Shown here piece after piece: positions 50,523 to 58,451 of a DNA stretch of 64,000 bases (position 1 is the first letter of the stretch; each line of letters starts with the position of its first letter). Position numbers and translations under genes: made by a program. The notes below the pieces were generated by a model. That model saw nothing but the letters and a program-made list of their open reading frames with translations. It did not search any database and had not been told where the DNA came from. Origin of the DNA: JBDSSS01 sp039928615 (lineage in GTDB: Bacteria > Actinomycetota > Actinomycetes > Actinomycetales > Dermatophilaceae); contig JBDSSS010000081.1 of NCBI GenBank assembly GCA_039928615.1, positions 1-64,000 on the forward strand. Reading direction: 5' to 3'.

Positions 50523-52151
50523 ATGTCCGAGTCCGGCAGCGGCGACACCTCGACCCCGAGCAGCGCCGCGGGTGATGGCGCCGCGCGTGTGCGCCCACCG
50601 ATCCGGGCGATCGACCCCGCGACGGCCAAGCGGCTCGTCGGCGCGCAGGAGGGGCAGGCGCCGAGGCCGGCGCTCTACCTGACCGACCGGCTGCTCGTGC
50701 GGGGTCTCGTGCAGGGGCCCGAGGACACGAGCGAGCTCAACCCGAGACTGGCCCGCGACCTCGCGACCCTCGACCTGCGCTACGCGGTGACGCCGCCCCG
50801 CAAGGGCCAGCAGGCTCCCCGCTCGTCGGACGAGGCGCAGGACGGTGGTTCCGAGGGCGGCTCCGAGGGCGACTCCGACCGGGTCACGAGCATCACGCTC
50901 CGCCCGACCGACCCGATCAACGCGGTCGACGCCTGGGCGGTCCTCCAGCAGCTGCGTCAGACCGACCCCTACTGGATCGAGCACGCGAGCCTCGAGCACG
51001 TGATCCGGCCGGCCGACGGCTACTGGGGCGGCATCGGTGGCTACTGGGGTGGCATCGGCGGGTACTGGGGCGGGATCGACGGCTACTGGGGCGGGATCGG
51101 CGGCTCGCCGCTGGAGGAGTACGCGATGCCCGGTCGGGGTGGACGGATGCCGGTGGCGCTCGCGCTGCCCGACCCCGCCCTGCGCGCCCGGCCGCTCGAC
51201 CGGACCCCGGTCGTCGCCCTCCCCGACACGCAGATCACCTCCGCCCACCCGTGGTTCGCGGACCCGAAGCGGGTCGTGCGCACCGCTCTCGAGGGAGGAC
51301 AGCTCGTCGTCGTCGACCCGACGACGACGCCGGACCCGCCGGCCACCCCCACGGTCGGGCAGGCCCCCAAGCCGGTCGACCCCGCGGCCCTGCTCGGCGG
51401 CCACGGCACCTTCATCGCCGGGCTGATCCGGCAGGGCTGCCCGGAGGCCACGATCCTGTCGCTGCCCGTCATGGGCGACGACGGGGTCGTCGAGGAGGGC
51501 GACCTGCTCCTCTGGCTCGAGGCGCTGCTCGACCTGCACCGGCGCGGCCAGCAGGGTCGCCCCGGGGGCATCGTCATCGACGTGCTCTCGCTGTCGATGG
51601 GCTACTACGCCGAGGACCAGACCTACCAGACGGGGCCGGTCGCCGAGCTGCTCTCCCGCTTCGCCCGGTGCGGGGTCGCGGTCGTCGCGGGCGCCGGCAA
51701 CGACGGGAGCCGCGACCCGTTCGTCCCGGCCTCGCTCGCCGCGCCGACGCCCCGCGGGCGGATCTCGCCGTCCACGACCCCGCCCGTCGCGAGCGTCGGT
51801 GCCTGCAACCCCGACGGGAGCACGGTCGCCCTCTTCTCCAACGACCTCGAGCTGATCAGCGCGGTCCGCCAGGGCGTCTCCGTCGTCAGCACGCTGCCGC
51901 TGACCAACGGCATGGGCCAGCCCTCGACGCGGATCGTCGGCGACACGGGCGTGCGGTGCACCGTCGACCCCGACGACTACACCGGAGGATTCGGGGTGTG
52001 GAGCGGGACGTCCTTCGCGGCGCCGGTCTTCGCCGCTGAGCTCGCGGCTGCCCTCATCACCGAGGGCGGCCTCACCGACGTGACCGACCGCGCCATGTGC
52101 AAGCGGTCCATCCGAGCGTTGCGCACCTGCATCCCCGAGGAGACCCCATGA
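50523..52151 (+). CDS. cytoplasmic S8 (subtilisin-like) serine protease with YWGGI repeats
   Basis: 542 residues, no signal peptide. The catalytic triad is readable: D235 in VVALPDTQITSAHPWF, H294 in LGGHGTFIAGLI and S497 in WSGTSFAAPVFA, with the oxyanion Asn in VVAGAGNDGS. The usual DTG around the Asp is DTQ. Residues 1-160 form an N-terminal domain of unknown fold. Residues 165-194 contain four seven-residue GYWGGI(G/D) repeats, encoded by 21-bp DNA repeats at 51021-51104, directly before the protease domain; they might act as an interaction site or inhibitory linker. Its ATGA overlap ties it to the sigma factor gene. Being cytoplasmic, it probably cleaves a partner within this module. Confidence 0.9.
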   Translation: MSESGSGDTSTPSSAAGDGAARVRPPIRAIDPATAKRLVGAQEGQAPRPALYLTDRLLVRGLVQGPEDTSELNPRLARDLATLDLRYAVTPPRKGQQAPRSSDEAQDGGSEGGSEGDSDRVTSITLRPTDPINAVDAWAVLQQLRQTDPYWIEHASLEHVIRPADGYWGGIGGYWGGIGGYWGGIDGYWGGIGGSPLEEYAMPGRGGRMPVALALPDPALRARPLDRTPVVALPDTQITSAHPWFADPKRVVRTALEGGQLVVVDPTTTPDPPATPTVGQAPKPVDPAALLGGHGTFIAGLIRQGCPEATILSLPVMGDDGVVEEGDLLLWLEALLDLHRRGQQGRPGGIVIDVLSLSMGYYAEDQTYQTGPVAELLSRFARCGVAVVAGAGNDGSRDPFVPASLAAPTPRGRISPSTTPPVASVGACNPDGSTVALFSNDLELISAVRQGVSVVSTLPLTNGMGQPSTRIVGDTGVRCTVDPDDYTGGFGVWSGTSFAAPVFAAELAAALITEGGLTDVTDRAMCKRSIRALRTCIPEETP

Positions 52152-52729
52152 GTCACACCCCGACCGCACCCGACGGTCTCGGGACGAAGGCGGCCCAGGC
52201 CTTCACCGACTACCGCGCCGGCGACCCTGACCGGCTCTCCGACCTCGTCGACATCGTCACGCCGGTGCTCTGGAACGCGGCGCGCTCGCAGGGGGCCGGC
52301 CCGGTGACCTGCGAGGACGCGGTGCAGACCGCCTTCCTCCAGCTCGTCGACCGGGCGGACTCGATCCACGAGCCGGCCGCGGTGCTCGGCTGGCTCGTCG
52401 TCGTCGTCAAGCGCGAGGTCTGGCGGATGGGGCGCGGCTCCCGTCGCGAGATCGGCGTCGACGAGGTTCCCGAGCCGCCCGTCCAGCAGCTCGACCCCGA
52501 GGCCCAGACCATCCTCAGCGAACGCCAACGCGTGCTGTGGAGCCACATCGCGGGGCTCACCCCCCGCTGCCAGGAGCTGATCAGAGTGATCGCGTTCGCT
52601 GACCGACCCGACTACGCCGCCATCGCGCAGGCCCTCGGCATGCCCGTCGGCAGCATCGGCCCGACCCGAGGCCGCTGCCTCCACAAGCTGAGGACGGCTC
52701 TCGGGTCCGACCTCGGATGGGCGGTGTGA
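52148..52729 (+). CDS. sigma-70 family (ECF-like) RNA polymerase sigma factor
   Basis: 193 residues. Region 2 is in QAFTDYRAGDPDRLSDLVDI to AVLGWLVVVVKREVWRMGRG, with CEDAVQTAFLQLVDRAD matching the DxxQ.F core-binding helix. Region 4 is LWSHIAGLTPRCQELIRVIA and YAAIAQALGMPVGSIGPTRG, then RCLHKLRTAL, a helix-turn-helix. It overlaps the protease gene (ATGA) and ends one base before the next gene, so it is part of the four-gene operon. No membrane anti-sigma factor is present; control may come from the neighbouring soluble proteins. Confidence 0.9.
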   Translation: MSHTPTAPDGLGTKAAQAFTDYRAGDPDRLSDLVDIVTPVLWNAARSQGAGPVTCEDAVQTAFLQLVDRADSIHEPAAVLGWLVVVVKREVWRMGRGSRREIGVDEVPEPPVQQLDPEAQTILSERQRVLWSHIAGLTPRCQELIRVIAFADRPDYAAIAQALGMPVGSIGPTRGRCLHKLRTALGSDLGWAV

Positions 52730-52730
52730 G

Positions 52731-53222
52731 ATGAGCTCCCACGAGGACGTCGTCGACACGCAGGACCTCGGCAACCTCCGAGCCGTCCGTGAGCTGTTCG
52801 CCCACGTCGACCCGGTGCCGCGCGACCTGACGGAGCGGATCAAGTTCGAGCTGACGGTGCAGGCGCTGCACGCCGAGGTCGCGGAGCTGATGGACACCGC
52901 CCTGCTCGCCACCCGCAGCGCCGCACCCCGGCTCGAGCCGAGCCGCACCGACTCCGTCACCTTCACCGCGGCGGCCGTGAGCCTCATGATCACCGCCAAC
53001 GAGGGCGCCGACAGCGACCGCGTCCGCATCGACGGCTGGGTCACCGTGCCCGGCGCCAGGGTCGAGGCGGTCACCCCGGAGGGCAGCTCGTCGGCGGTTA
53101 CGGATGCGGACGGACGGTTTGTTCTGGATGATCTACCCCACGGGCCGGTCCACTTCGTCATCCTGACCGACCCGGTCACCCAGCACGATCGACCGGTCAT
53201 CACCCCGACGATGCAGATCTGA
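52731..53222 (+). CDS. soluble 163-residue partner of the sigma factor, carboxypeptidase-regulatory-like fold
   Basis: The N-terminal 70 residues are helical (LRAVRELFAHVDPVPRDLTE, then KFELTVQALHAEVAELMDTA). The C-terminal part is a small beta-sandwich reminiscent of carboxypeptidase regulatory-like domains (GWVTVPGARVEAVTPEGSSS, AVTDADGRFVLDDLPHGPVH). There is no transmembrane segment. The position right after a sigma gene suggests an anti-sigma or adaptor role, but no known anti-sigma motif is visible. It starts one base after the sigma stop. Confidence 0.75.
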   Translation: MSSHEDVVDTQDLGNLRAVRELFAHVDPVPRDLTERIKFELTVQALHAEVAELMDTALLATRSAAPRLEPSRTDSVTFTAAAVSLMITANEGADSDRVRIDGWVTVPGARVEAVTPEGSSSAVTDADGRFVLDDLPHGPVHFVILTDPVTQHDRPVITPTMQI

Positions 53223-53322
53223 GGATCCGCGGGCGCGGCCGGCAGCAGCGGAGAGGCCGGTCCACCCCATCACCCAGCTCGAGACCGCCCGCGCCCTGTG
53301 GGAGCAGGGCGCGGCGGAGAAC

Positions 53323-55923
53323 ATGGCCGGTCGGCCCGTCGATGCCGAGCGGTCCCTCGTGGCCGCCCTGGCGCAGCTGGAGGCCCGCGCCCCGGGCGCA
53401 CACGACGCCGCCGACCGCGACCGGCTCGAGCTGCGCACCCGGACCCTGACGACGCTGGCCCTCACCGAGCTGCTGCTCCGCGGGCTCGAGGCCGCCCTCG
53501 CCCGGCTCGCCGAGGCCGAGCAGCTCATCGAGGCGCTCGGCGACGTGGCCCTGCGGGCGCGGCTCGAGTACCAGCGCGCCAACATCCACGGCCGGGTCGG
53601 TGACCTCGCCTCGGCATGGAACGGCCTCGAGGCGGCCGCGTCCCGTCTCGACGCCTTCACCCCGGCGGAGCAGTGCTCGGTCCACCTCACCCGGGGGATG
53701 CTCGCCTTCCAGCTGCTCCACCCGCGACAGGCCATCGACTCCTTCGCCGACGCCGCGCGCCTCGCGCGCAGCCTCGGCCGGGTCGAGCAGGAGTTCATGG
53801 CCCGGCACAACGAGGGGTATGCCGCATACCTCCTCGGTGACCTGCCGCGCTCGCTGTCGGTGATGGCCGACGCGGAGGAGCTCGACGCCGACGTCTTCCG
53901 CGGCCCGGCCCGCCTCGACCGCGGTCGGGTGCTGCTCGAGGCCGGTCTGGTCCAGGAGGCAGCGGAGGCGCTCGCGGCGGGAGCCGACGGGCTCGTGGGG
54001 GGCGGGCACGACCAGCTCCGCGCCGAGTTCGACCTCGAGCTGGCGCGGGCGCACCGGTTGATGGGCCGGCTCGAGAGCTCGACCCGCGAGGCGGCCGCCG
54101 CGTCCGCCGTCTATGCCGGCCTCGGGGCCACCGCGTGGCAGGCGAAGGCGACCCTCGTCGGTCTGCTCACCGACCTCGACCGGGAGCGGCGTGACCGTGA
54201 CCACCACCGGGAGCGGCGTGACCGTGACCACCAGCAGGACCGCCCGCACGACCGTGCCGCGGAGGACCCGGGGGAGCCGCACCTCGCGCTCCGGGCCGCG
54301 GCGACCGCCGACGACCTCGTCGAGACGGCGACCCGGCTCGGCGACCCCGAGCTGGCCGATGCCGCGCGGGTCGTCGCCGCCCAGGGCCTGCTGCTCGCGG
54401 GTGACGTCGACGCGGCACGGACCCGGCTGCTCGGGCTGGAGCGGGTCTCGACCGGGTCCCTCTCGGACGAGCTCGACTCCGCCGCCGTCTCCGCCGCCGT
54501 CCTCGTCGAGGCCGGCGAGCCGGTCGCGGCCCGGCGGCTCCTCTCGCGCGCCGCCAGGCGGCTCGCCGCCGGACAGGAGGGCAGCGCCAGCCTCGACCTC
54601 CGGACCGCCCGCGCCGTCCACGGGGTGCGCCTCGCCGCGATCGACCTCGACCTCGCGGTGCCCCGGGGCAGCCCGGCCGTGCTCGAGGCCCTTGAGCGCT
54701 GGCGCAGTGCGACCGACCGGCTGCCGTCGCTCGGCCGGCCCGCCGACGACGAGCTCGCGACCCTGACCGAGAGCCTGCGGGCCGTCCGGGGCCGGCTGCG
54801 CGGCGAGGTCGCTGACGAGGAGGAGCGCGAGCTGTCCGCGAGCGCGGCACGCCTCGAGCGGCAGATCCGCGACCGGGACTGGGCCCTCAGCAGCGGGTCG
54901 AGGGCCACGGGCGCCGTCCCGGTGCGGGTCCGCGAGGCCCGCGAGCGACTTGCCGCCACCGACCGCGACCTCGTCTGGCTCTTCGCCCACCGTGACCGGC
55001 TCTGCGGTGTGGGCGTCGTCGGTGGCCGGGCCGCCCTCCGCGACCTCATGCCGCTGGCGGAAGCGGCCGAGCTCGCACGCCGGATGCGGGTCGACCTGCG
55101 CGCTGCGGCCACCCACCACCTCGGTCCGTTCGCGGGCGCGGTGTGGGGCTCGCTGCGCTCGTCCGCCGACCGGCTCGACCGGGGCGTGGTCCGCCCGTGG
55201 CGCTCCGGCGCCGCCGGCCTCGTCATCGTGTCGTGCGAGGAGTTGTCGGCTCTGCCGTGGGCGCTGCTCCCCTCGCTGACCGGGTGCCCGATCACCGTGG
55301 CCTACTCCCTCACCTCGTTCGCGCGGCGGGAGCGTCCCGGCTCGCGCGACGAGGCGACGCCCCCGGTCCACGTCAGCGTCCACGTCAGCGTCGGGCCGCA
55401 GGTCCCCCGGGCCCCGGGGGAGGCCGCCGCCCTCCGGGACACCTGGCGGGCGACCGGACGCGACGTCGAGGTGGCCGACCCCTCCCGGTCGGCGGGGCTC
55501 GTGGCGGCCCTGGCGTCGCCCGGGATCGTCCACGTCGCCGCCCACGGCGTGCACCAGGTGGAGTCGCCGCTCTTCTCCTCCCTCGTGCTGCACGACGGGC
55601 CGGTCTTCGCCCACGAGCTGCAGCCCACGGGGGTCGCGGCCGACCACGTCGTGCTCTCGGCGTGCGAGGTCGGCTCGGCGAGCTTCCGCCCCGGTGACGA
55701 GCAGCTCGGGATGGCGGCGGCGATCTTCTCCCTCGGGGCCCGGTCGGTCGTGGCGGCGGTCTCGCCCGTGCCGGACGACGTCGCCGGTGACGCGATGGCC
55801 CGCCACCACGCCGGGCTCGCCCGGGGGCTGGCCGGCGACGAGGCGCTGGCCGCGGCGATCGCCGCGAGCGAGCCCGCCGCCGCGTCCTTCGTCAACCTCG
55901 GTGGCCGGTTCGCGGCCCGCTGA
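53323..55923 (+). CDS. CHAT-domain (caspase-like) protein with N-terminal TPR repeats
   Basis: 866 residues from ATG 53323. The first 550 residues are helical repeats of TPR type (LASAWNGLEAAASRLDAFTP, QAIDSFADAARLARSLGRVE, MARHNEGYAAYLLGDLPRSL). The C-terminal CHAT protease domain has the His in IVHVAAHGVHQVESPLFSSL (H741) and the Cys in HVVLSACEVGSASF (C781), then LGMAAAIFSLGARSVVAAVS. CHAT proteases are relatives of caspases and separases. The frame stays open upstream to 53167 and the first TPR helix (ITQLETARALWEQG) begins at ATC 53269, before the first canonical start, so the true N-terminus may be earlier. A 27-bp tandem repeat (54181-54234) encodes RERRDRDHH twice. Confidence 0.9.
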   Translation: MAGRPVDAERSLVAALAQLEARAPGAHDAADRDRLELRTRTLTTLALTELLLRGLEAALARLAEAEQLIEALGDVALRARLEYQRANIHGRVGDLASAWNGLEAAASRLDAFTPAEQCSVHLTRGMLAFQLLHPRQAIDSFADAARLARSLGRVEQEFMARHNEGYAAYLLGDLPRSLSVMADAEELDADVFRGPARLDRGRVLLEAGLVQEAAEALAAGADGLVGGGHDQLRAEFDLELARAHRLMGRLESSTREAAAASAVYAGLGATAWQAKATLVGLLTDLDRERRDRDHHRERRDRDHQQDRPHDRAAEDPGEPHLALRAAATADDLVETATRLGDPELADAARVVAAQGLLLAGDVDAARTRLLGLERVSTGSLSDELDSAAVSAAVLVEAGEPVAARRLLSRAARRLAAGQEGSASLDLRTARAVHGVRLAAIDLDLAVPRGSPAVLEALERWRSATDRLPSLGRPADDELATLTESLRAVRGRLRGEVADEEERELSASAARLERQIRDRDWALSSGSRATGAVPVRVREARERLAATDRDLVWLFAHRDRLCGVGVVGGRAALRDLMPLAEAAELARRMRVDLRAAATHHLGPFAGAVWGSLRSSADRLDRGVVRPWRSGAAGLVIVSCEELSALPWALLPSLTGCPITVAYSLTSFARRERPGSRDEATPPVHVSVHVSVGPQVPRAPGEAAALRDTWRATGRDVEVADPSRSAGLVAALASPGIVHVAAHGVHQVESPLFSSLVLHDGPVFAHELQPTGVAADHVVLSACEVGSASFRPGDEQLGMAAAIFSLGARSVVAAVSPVPDDVAGDAMARHHAGLARGLAGDEALAAAIAASEPAAASFVNLGGRFAAR

Positions 55924-55929
55924 CCGCCG

Positions 55930-56352
55930 TCAGTCGCGGGGTCGCGGCGCGTCGGTGAGCAGGCCGGCGCCGATGCCGAGCATCCACACGTCCTTGCTCA
56001 CGGCCAGGCCCTGCTGGGTCGGCCAGACGCTGCCCGGCTCGGTCATCCCGGGCGTGCGCAGGTAGAGCGTGACGAGGGAAGCGGAGAAGGCGGTGAGGGC
56101 GGCTCCGGCGACGGCCTTGGGCACGAAGGGGGTGAGCAGCAGGGTGCCCGTCGTGATCTCGCCGACGGCGAGCAACCGCAGGAACCGGGTCGGCTCGATG
56201 CCCTTGAGGAACGGGAAGGCGCCGGCGGCCATGCCGTGGATGCCGGCGGCGGTCTCGGCGTCACCGCCCCACTTCTGCAGTCCGGAGTGGAGGATGAACG
56301 CGCCGGTGGCGAGGCGTTCGGGGGCGCGGTCAAACATCTGGCGCAGGGGCAT
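55930..56352 (-). CDS. DoxX-like membrane protein
   Basis: 140 residues, four helices. GGAGG lies five bases before ATG 56352. The start APERLATGAFILHSGLQKWG, then LLAVGEITTGTLLLTPFVPK are typical of DoxX. Members are small membrane proteins, some in sulfur or oxidative-stress contexts. Convergent with the CHAT gene; seven bases separate the stops. No function can be added. Confidence 0.8.
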   Translation of the reverse strand: MPLRQMFDRAPERLATGAFILHSGLQKWGGDAETAAGIHGMAAGAFPFLKGIEPTRFLRLLAVGEITTGTLLLTPFVPKAVAGAALTAFSASLVTLYLRTPGMTEPGSVWPTQQGLAVSKDVWMLGIGAGLLTDAPRPRD

Positions 56353-56402
56353 GGGGACCTCCGGGGACGATCGAGTGGGACCCACCCATCATCGTTGACG
56401 AC

Positions 56403-57620
56403 TCAACGAGGCGCGCGCCGAGGCGTGACGGGCTCGGTGCCGGTCCGCAGCTCGGCGGTGCGTCGGCGCTTCGCCAGTGCCACGGAGAGCGCGATCTTGC
56501 GTGCGTCGATGGCCATCTCGCGCAGCATCCCGGAGATCGGGTTGGTGAAGCCGGTGTACCAGAGGCCCACCGCCCCGCGGGCGACCTGCCCGCCGCGCTC
56601 GACGGGCAGACCCTTGCCGTCGAGCACGCCGAGGTGACCGACGAGGGGCTCGAGCGCCGCCGTGTAGCCGGTCGCGAGCACGATCGCGTCGGGCGTGAGC
56701 CGCGACCCGTCCGCGAGCACGATCGCGTCGCCGTCGACCTGCGCCAGCGCCGCGACCGGCTCGACCGCGCCGGAGCGGACCGCGTCGATGATGCCGACGT
56801 CCTGGACCGGGATTGCGTTGTCGTCCTCGACCCGGCAGAGCAGGCCCGTGTCGGGACGCGGCAGCCCGTGTGCCGTGAGGTCGGGGGTGGTGAGCCGCTC
56901 GACGAACGGGGCCACCCGGTCGACCAGCCCCCGGGGGAGGCGGCGCACCGCTATGCCGGTGTACTGCGCGGCATACGGCCCCCGGTTGCGGCGCAGGATG
57001 TGCGGCACGGTGCGGACGGCGAGACGCACCCGTGCGGCGCCGTGCTCCGCGAGGTCGACGGCGATCTCGGTGCCGGTGTTGCCGGTGCCGACGACGAGGA
57101 CGTCCTGCCCGGCGAGGTCGGCCCCGCTGCGGTAGTCGCGGGCGGGCACGAGCCGGCCCGGCCAGCTCGCCAGACCCGGCACGTCGGGCTCACGGGGCGT
57201 GTGGTTGAAGCCCGTGGCGACGACGACGAAGGGTGCCGTCAGGGCGCTCCCGTCGACGAGGGTCAGTCGCCACCCGCGACCGTCGGGGTCGACCCGGGCC
57301 ACCTCGGTGCCGAGCCGCACGTCGAGGTCGTGGTGGGCGGCATACCGCTCGAGGTAGGTCGCGACGTCGTCCCGGGCGACCCAGCGACCCATCTCGCGCG
57401 GGATCGGCAGGCCGGGCAGGCCGGACAGCTCGCGGGGGGTGTGCAGGTGGAGTCGGTCGTACTGCCGGCGCCACGAGTCGCCGACCGAGGCACCCCGGTC
57501 GAGGACGGCGGCGCGCAGACCGCGCGTCCGGAGCGTCGCGGCGACGGCCAGTCCGGCCGGTCCGGCGCCGATGACGTAGACGTCGACGTAGGGGTCGGTC
57601 GGGGTGCTTCGTTGCCTCAC
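56403..57620 (-). CDS. flavin-containing monooxygenase-like NAD(P)/FAD oxidoreductase
   Basis: 405 residues from GTG 57620. The FAD fold VYVIGAGPAGLAVAATLRTR is at the N-terminus, followed by GDSWRRQYDRLHLHTPRELS and the FMO/Baeyer-Villiger-like FVVVATGFNHTPREPDVPG. The NADP fold is DVLVVGTGNTGTEIAVDLAE. The C-terminal DAIVLATGYTAALEPLVG and LWYTGFTNPISGMLREMAID resemble YUC-type and CzcO-like flavoproteins. The substrate is unknown. Confidence 0.88.
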   Translation of the reverse strand: MRQRSTPTDPYVDVYVIGAGPAGLAVAATLRTRGLRAAVLDRGASVGDSWRRQYDRLHLHTPRELSGLPGLPIPREMGRWVARDDVATYLERYAAHHDLDVRLGTEVARVDPDGRGWRLTLVDGSALTAPFVVVATGFNHTPREPDVPGLASWPGRLVPARDYRSGADLAGQDVLVVGTGNTGTEIAVDLAEHGAARVRLAVRTVPHILRRNRGPYAAQYTGIAVRRLPRGLVDRVAPFVERLTTPDLTAHGLPRPDTGLLCRVEDDNAIPVQDVGIIDAVRSGAVEPVAALAQVDGDAIVLADGSRLTPDAIVLATGYTAALEPLVGHLGVLDGKGLPVERGGQVARGAVGLWYTGFTNPISGMLREMAIDARKIALSVALAKRRRTAELRTGTEPVTPRRAPR

Positions 57621-57653
57621 GACGCCAACGTAGTCCCCGCCCGGCACCAGCGG

Positions 57654-58319
57654 TCAGTCAGCTTCTCGATGGGCGAGGTGCTCGCCGCACCAGTCGACGA
57701 GCGGACGGATCGCCCGCCACGCGTCGCGGACCTCGTCCACGACCTGGTCGGTGGCGAGCCAGCCGGGGGCGCCGAAGGTGCGGGTGGCACGCAGCTCCTT
57801 GTGGCGCAGCAGGGCGATCCGCGGGTGGTCGGCGGGGTAGCCGCGCGGAGAGGTCTTGACGGCATCGCCGCCGATCTCGAAGCCCGACGTCTCGAGGGTG
57901 GTCACGACCTGCTCGAGCGCCGCCCCGGGCACGGGACGGTCGACGGCGCGACGGAAGGATGCCGTCTCGGCGGTCCCGCGCGAGCGGAACCCGCCCCCGG
58001 CGAGCAGCCCGTCGGCGCTCAGCTGCACGTAGTAGCCGGCGCTGCCGCGCGCGGTGACGAAGGCTCCCTGGTGGGTCTTGTAGGGCGTCTTGTCGGCGCT
58101 GAAGCGGACGTCCCGGTTGGGGCGGAAGAGCTTTGCCGTGCCCTCGGGGTCGAACTCGTCGGCGAGCAGCTCGAGCAGGTCGAGCATGGGGTCGCGGACC
58201 GTGCGCTCCCAGACCGGCTTGATGCTGTGCCACCGCTCGCGGGAGTTGTCCTGCTCGAGCAGGGCGTAGAGCTCGAGGGAGTCGGGTGGGAAGCCGTCGA
58301 ACGCCGTCGCATCGCGCAT
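57654..58319 (-). CDS. DUF2461 family protein
   Basis: 221 residues, ATG 58319. Family features: FDGFPPDSLELYALLEQDNS and RERWHSIKPVWERTVRDPML, the RPNRDVRFSADKTPYKTHQG core (usually read as R-x-x-R-D-x-R-F-S-x-D-K-x-P-Y-K), and GYPADHPRIALLRHKELRAT. DUF2461 proteins are widespread and uncharacterised. It is divergent from the iron-regulated efe operon. Confidence 0.9.
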   Translation of the reverse strand: MRDATAFDGFPPDSLELYALLEQDNSRERWHSIKPVWERTVRDPMLDLLELLADEFDPEGTAKLFRPNRDVRFSADKTPYKTHQGAFVTARGSAGYYVQLSADGLLAGGGFRSRGTAETASFRRAVDRPVPGAALEQVVTTLETSGFEIGGDAVKTSPRGYPADHPRIALLRHKELRATRTFGAPGWLATDQVVDEVRDAWRAIRPLVDWCGEHLAHREAD

Positions 58320-58369
58320 GGCCCGACTCTCGCAGCCCGCCGCAGGGGCCACAAGGCGGGCATGACTTG

Positions 58370-58388
58370 TTAGGTAAGGCTTACCTAT
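58370..58388 (+). promoter_or_regulatory. iron box (IdeR/DtxR-type operator) of the efe operon
   Basis: TTAGGTAAGGCTTACCTAT contains the perfect inverted repeat TAGGTAAG-G-CTTACCTA and matches the known 19-bp actinobacterial iron box (TTAGGTTAGGCTAACCTAA) at 16 of 19 positions by my count. It lies 63 bases before efeU. IdeR/DmdR bound to ferrous iron would repress the operon under iron sufficiency. Confidence 0.85.
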
Positions 58389-58451
58389 GGTTTGCTGATT
58401 TCGGGAACGGTCGTGTGACCTCAACCGAACCGACGAGGAAGAGAGACACCC

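Noticed and set aside
50523..52151. Secreted subtilisin or mycosin of a type VII secretion system
   Set aside because: No signal peptide or C-terminal membrane helix is present, and no ESX genes are near.
52148..52729. LitS-type sigma factor belonging to the light-response island
   Set aside because: It is 13 kb away and translationally coupled to the subtilase gene, so it belongs to that module.
53200..55809. 869-codon minus-strand frame opposite the CHAT gene
   Set aside because: The plus strand carries TPRs and both CHAT catalytic residues; the antisense translation is low complexity.
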